Origin: an uncultured Lachnospiraceae bacterium
GTDB taxonomy: Bacteria; Bacillota; Clostridia; Lachnospirales; Lachnospiraceae
Assembly (NCBI GenBank): GCA_934371475.1
Contig: CAKRNX010000122.1
Location: 1-6,868, forward strand
Reading direction: 5' to 3'
Length of the DNA stretch: 6,868 nt
Part shown: piece after piece, positions 5,493-6,868 of the stretch
Layout of the letters: the number at the start of each line of letters is the position of its first letter
Position numbering within the stretch: the stretch's first letter is position 1
Position numbers and translations under genes: made by a program
Notes under the pieces: model-generated
Seen by the model: the letters and a program-made list of their open reading frames with translations, nothing else
Databases searched by the model: none
What the model was told of the DNA's origin: nothing

Positions 5493-6188
5493 ATGCTGAA
5501 GGATAATTTACAGGAAGTACAGGAGAAAGTTCTGGCGGCCTGCCGCCGCAGCGGGAGAGATCCCAGAGAAGTAACATTGATTGCGGTCAGCAAGACAAAG
5601 CCGATATCTATGATTGAGGAAATTATGGCTGAGGGAGTCGTTGATTTTGGAGAAAACAAACCGCAGGAGCTCCGGGATAAATATGAAGTGCTGCCGCATG
5701 ATCTCCGCTGGCATATGATCGGACATTTGCAGACCAATAAAGTCAAATATATTATCGATAAAGCCTGTATGATCCATTCTGTGGACAGTCTGCACCTGGC
5801 TGAGGCAATTGATAAAGAAGCTGAAAAACATAAGCTGAAAATGCCGGTTCTGGTAGAGGTAAATATGGCAAGGGAAGCGTCCAAGTTCGGCATTATGCCG
5901 GAAGAGGCTGTTGATTTTGTGGAGCAGCTGTCACATCTGCCGCATATCCAGGTGAATGGACTGATGACAATTGCGCCATTTGTCGAGAATCCTGAAGAGA
6001 ACCGGATTTACTTCCGAGATTTGAAAAAATTATGTGTTGACATCAAACAGAAAAACATTGATAATGTTACTATGTGCAATTTAAGTATGGGAATGACCGG
6101 CGATTACGAGGTCGCCATTGAGGAAGGTGCGACTCTAGTTCGCGTGGGAACCGGTATATTTGGAGCACGCGATTACGGTGTCCAATGA
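5493..6188 (+). CDS. yggS: YggS/YlmE-family pyridoxal phosphate homeostasis protein
   Basis: This cytosolic PLP-binding protein has the alanine-racemase-like TIM-barrel fold, controls free pyridoxal 5'-phosphate and affects amino-acid balance; no enzymatic reaction is established for the family. The 231 residues are a full family length. Visible motifs are LIAVSKTKP (29-37), in which Lys34 should form the Schiff base with PLP, FGENKPQEL (52-60), WHMIGHLQTNKVKYI (73-87), HSVDS (95-99), KFGIMPEEA (131-139), GLMTIAPF (156-163), and LSMGMTGDYEVAIEEGATLVRVG (197-219) ending in GTGIFG, which is the phosphate-binding end. ATG 5493 has GGGAGG (5481-5486) 6 bases upstream. It lies between the HlyD-like gene and sepF, matching the ylmE-sepF order known from Firmicutes division clusters. 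Confidence 0.96.
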   Translation: MLKDNLQEVQEKVLAACRRSGRDPREVTLIAVSKTKPISMIEEIMAEGVVDFGENKPQELRDKYEVLPHDLRWHMIGHLQTNKVKYIIDKACMIHSVDSLHLAEAIDKEAEKHKLKMPVLVEVNMAREASKFGIMPEEAVDFVEQLSHLPHIQVNGLMTIAPFVENPEENRIYFRDLKKLCVDIKQKNIDNVTMCNLSMGMTGDYEVAIEEGATLVRVGTGIFGARDYGVQ

Positions 6189-6223
6189 TCAGATTGAAAA
6201 CCGTTACAGAATAGGAGATTAGC

Positions 6224-6826
6224 ATGAGTGTTTTTGATAAATTTTTGAATGCAATGAAGCTTAATGATGAAGATGGATTTGATGATGACGATTATCTGGA
6301 TGATGAGGCGGATGAGGATTATGAAGAGTCCCGCCCCAGACGCAGATACATCAAACCCCGTGATGAGGAAGAGGATGTGTTTGAGGATAATGCAGAGAGA
6401 ACAGCTGCATCAGCCGAGACAAAAAGTTCTGCTTCATCCAAAAACAAACAGCCAGCTCCGGTGGCAACAGCTTCTGTAAAGGCGAAGACAAGCTCCAAAA
6501 TTTCTCCGATGCGTCCGCGTAAATCCAGTGCTCCGGGGATGGAAGTCTGCGTGATCAAGCCGCATTCTATGGAAGATGCCCGAGAAATCACAGAGACTCT
6601 GCTGGCCAACTGTACAGTAGTGCTGAATATGGAAGGGCTGGATCTGGAGATCGCACAGCGCATTATTGATTTTGCATCAGGTTCCTGTTATGCGATTGAC
6701 GGCAATCTGCAGAAGATCAGTAACTATATCTTTATTATCACGCCGTCTTCCGTGGATATTTCAGGAGATTTTCAGGAAATTCTGACGGGTGCTTTTGATG
6801 TTCCTTCTTTTGAAAAGAATTTTTAA
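6224..6826 (+). CDS. sepF: Cell division protein SepF
   Basis: SepF binds FtsZ and membrane, bundles FtsZ filaments and helps tether and shape the Z ring. The order here is an N-terminal amphipathic helix (MSVFDKFLNAMKLN, 1-14) for membrane binding, a long charged linker (15-105), and the globular SepF domain (about 106-185). The domain contains MEVCVIKPHSMEDAREI (106-122), VVLNMEGLDLEIAQRIIDF (132-150), SGSCYAIDGNLQKI (152-165) and IFIITPSSVDISG (169-181), all recognisable family strands and helices. At 200 residues it exceeds the ~150 of B. subtilis SepF because of the linker, which has a strongly acidic block (15-35), a basic patch (37-46) and a Ser/Ala/Lys-rich stretch (60-104). AGGAG (6214-6218) is 5 bases before ATG 6224. 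It follows yggS by 35 bases in the same operon. Confidence 0.96.
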   Translation: MSVFDKFLNAMKLNDEDGFDDDDYLDDEADEDYEESRPRRRYIKPRDEEEDVFEDNAERTAASAETKSSASSKNKQPAPVATASVKAKTSSKISPMRPRKSSAPGMEVCVIKPHSMEDAREITETLLANCTVVLNMEGLDLEIAQRIIDFASGSCYAIDGNLQKISNYIFIITPSSVDISGDFQEILTGAFDVPSFEKNF

Positions 6827-6868
6827 TAAATTGTGAAACATCGACTGTGAGTTGAAACAGGCATATGA

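Noticed and set aside
6264..6479. Short Met-rich + strand frame overlapping sepF
   Set aside because: It is a frame-shifted reading of the SepF acidic linker (GAT repeats read as ATG), not a gene.
6827..6868. Possible start of a next gene (TTG 6852 or ATG 6865) or a -35 TTGAAA at 6852
   Set aside because: There is no ribosome binding site and the window ends within a few codons, so neither a gene nor a promoter can be supported.
1..6868. Search for CRISPR repeats, tRNA or rRNA genes, transposon ends or phage genes
   Set aside because: No spaced direct repeats, cloverleaf-type sequence, transposase-like frame or terminal inverted repeats were seen. The window reads as ordinary chromosomal housekeeping DNA.

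Overview
The window looks like chromosomal core DNA from a Gram-positive Clostridia-type bacterium, most likely a Lachnospiraceae-like Firmicute. The reasons are a MinD/MinE pair next to a SEDS gene, SepF instead of Gram-negative division proteins, strong AGGAGG-type ribosome binding sites, UUG/GUG starts, and small proteins (a P-loop protein and a DUF378 protein) that I associate with that group. The species cannot be fixed from this sequence. There is no sign of a mobile element, phage, CRISPR array, tRNA or rRNA.

Region 1 (1-3178, + strand) is the 3' part of a tightly packed cell-shape and division operon. It runs: end of minD, minE, a RodA-type glycan polymerase, a methylglyoxal synthase-like gene, and a membrane-anchored D-Ala-D-Ala carboxypeptidase. 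The genes are separated by 0-13 bases or overlap (minE/rodA by 32 bases, mgsA/carboxypeptidase by 26 bases), which suggests translational coupling. MinD/MinE position the septum, RodA polymerises glycan strands and the carboxypeptidase trims stem peptides. The central-metabolism gene mgsA sits between the two wall genes.

Region 2 (3179-3750) is a single-gene unit with its own good sigma-A-type promoter (TTGTAT, 17 bases, TATAAT). It encodes a 139-residue P-loop protein of unknown function and ends at a strong hairpin terminator that should also serve the convergent gene beyond it.

Region 3 (3749-3961, - strand) is a lone 70-residue two-helix membrane protein of the DUF378 family. A 140-base divergent intergenic region follows. 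It contains a 7-base inverted repeat and a candidate extended -10 promoter facing right.

Region 4 (4102-6826, + strand) is a second division-linked operon: a HlyD/membrane-fusion-like single-pass protein with no transporter next to it, the YggS/YlmE PLP-homeostasis protein, and SepF, the FtsZ membrane anchor. YggS-SepF adjacency is classic for the Firmicutes division cluster downstream of ftsZ. The last 42 bases contain no assignable gene.

The points most worth a second look are these: an MgsA-like protein in which the catalytic Asp and the active-site His are replaced; a MinE with no recognisable amphipathic membrane-targeting N-terminus; overlapping promoter-like signals inside rodA; and the uncharacterised P-loop and HlyD-like proteins beside cell-envelope genes. 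I see no clear multi-gene novel defence or mobile system here.
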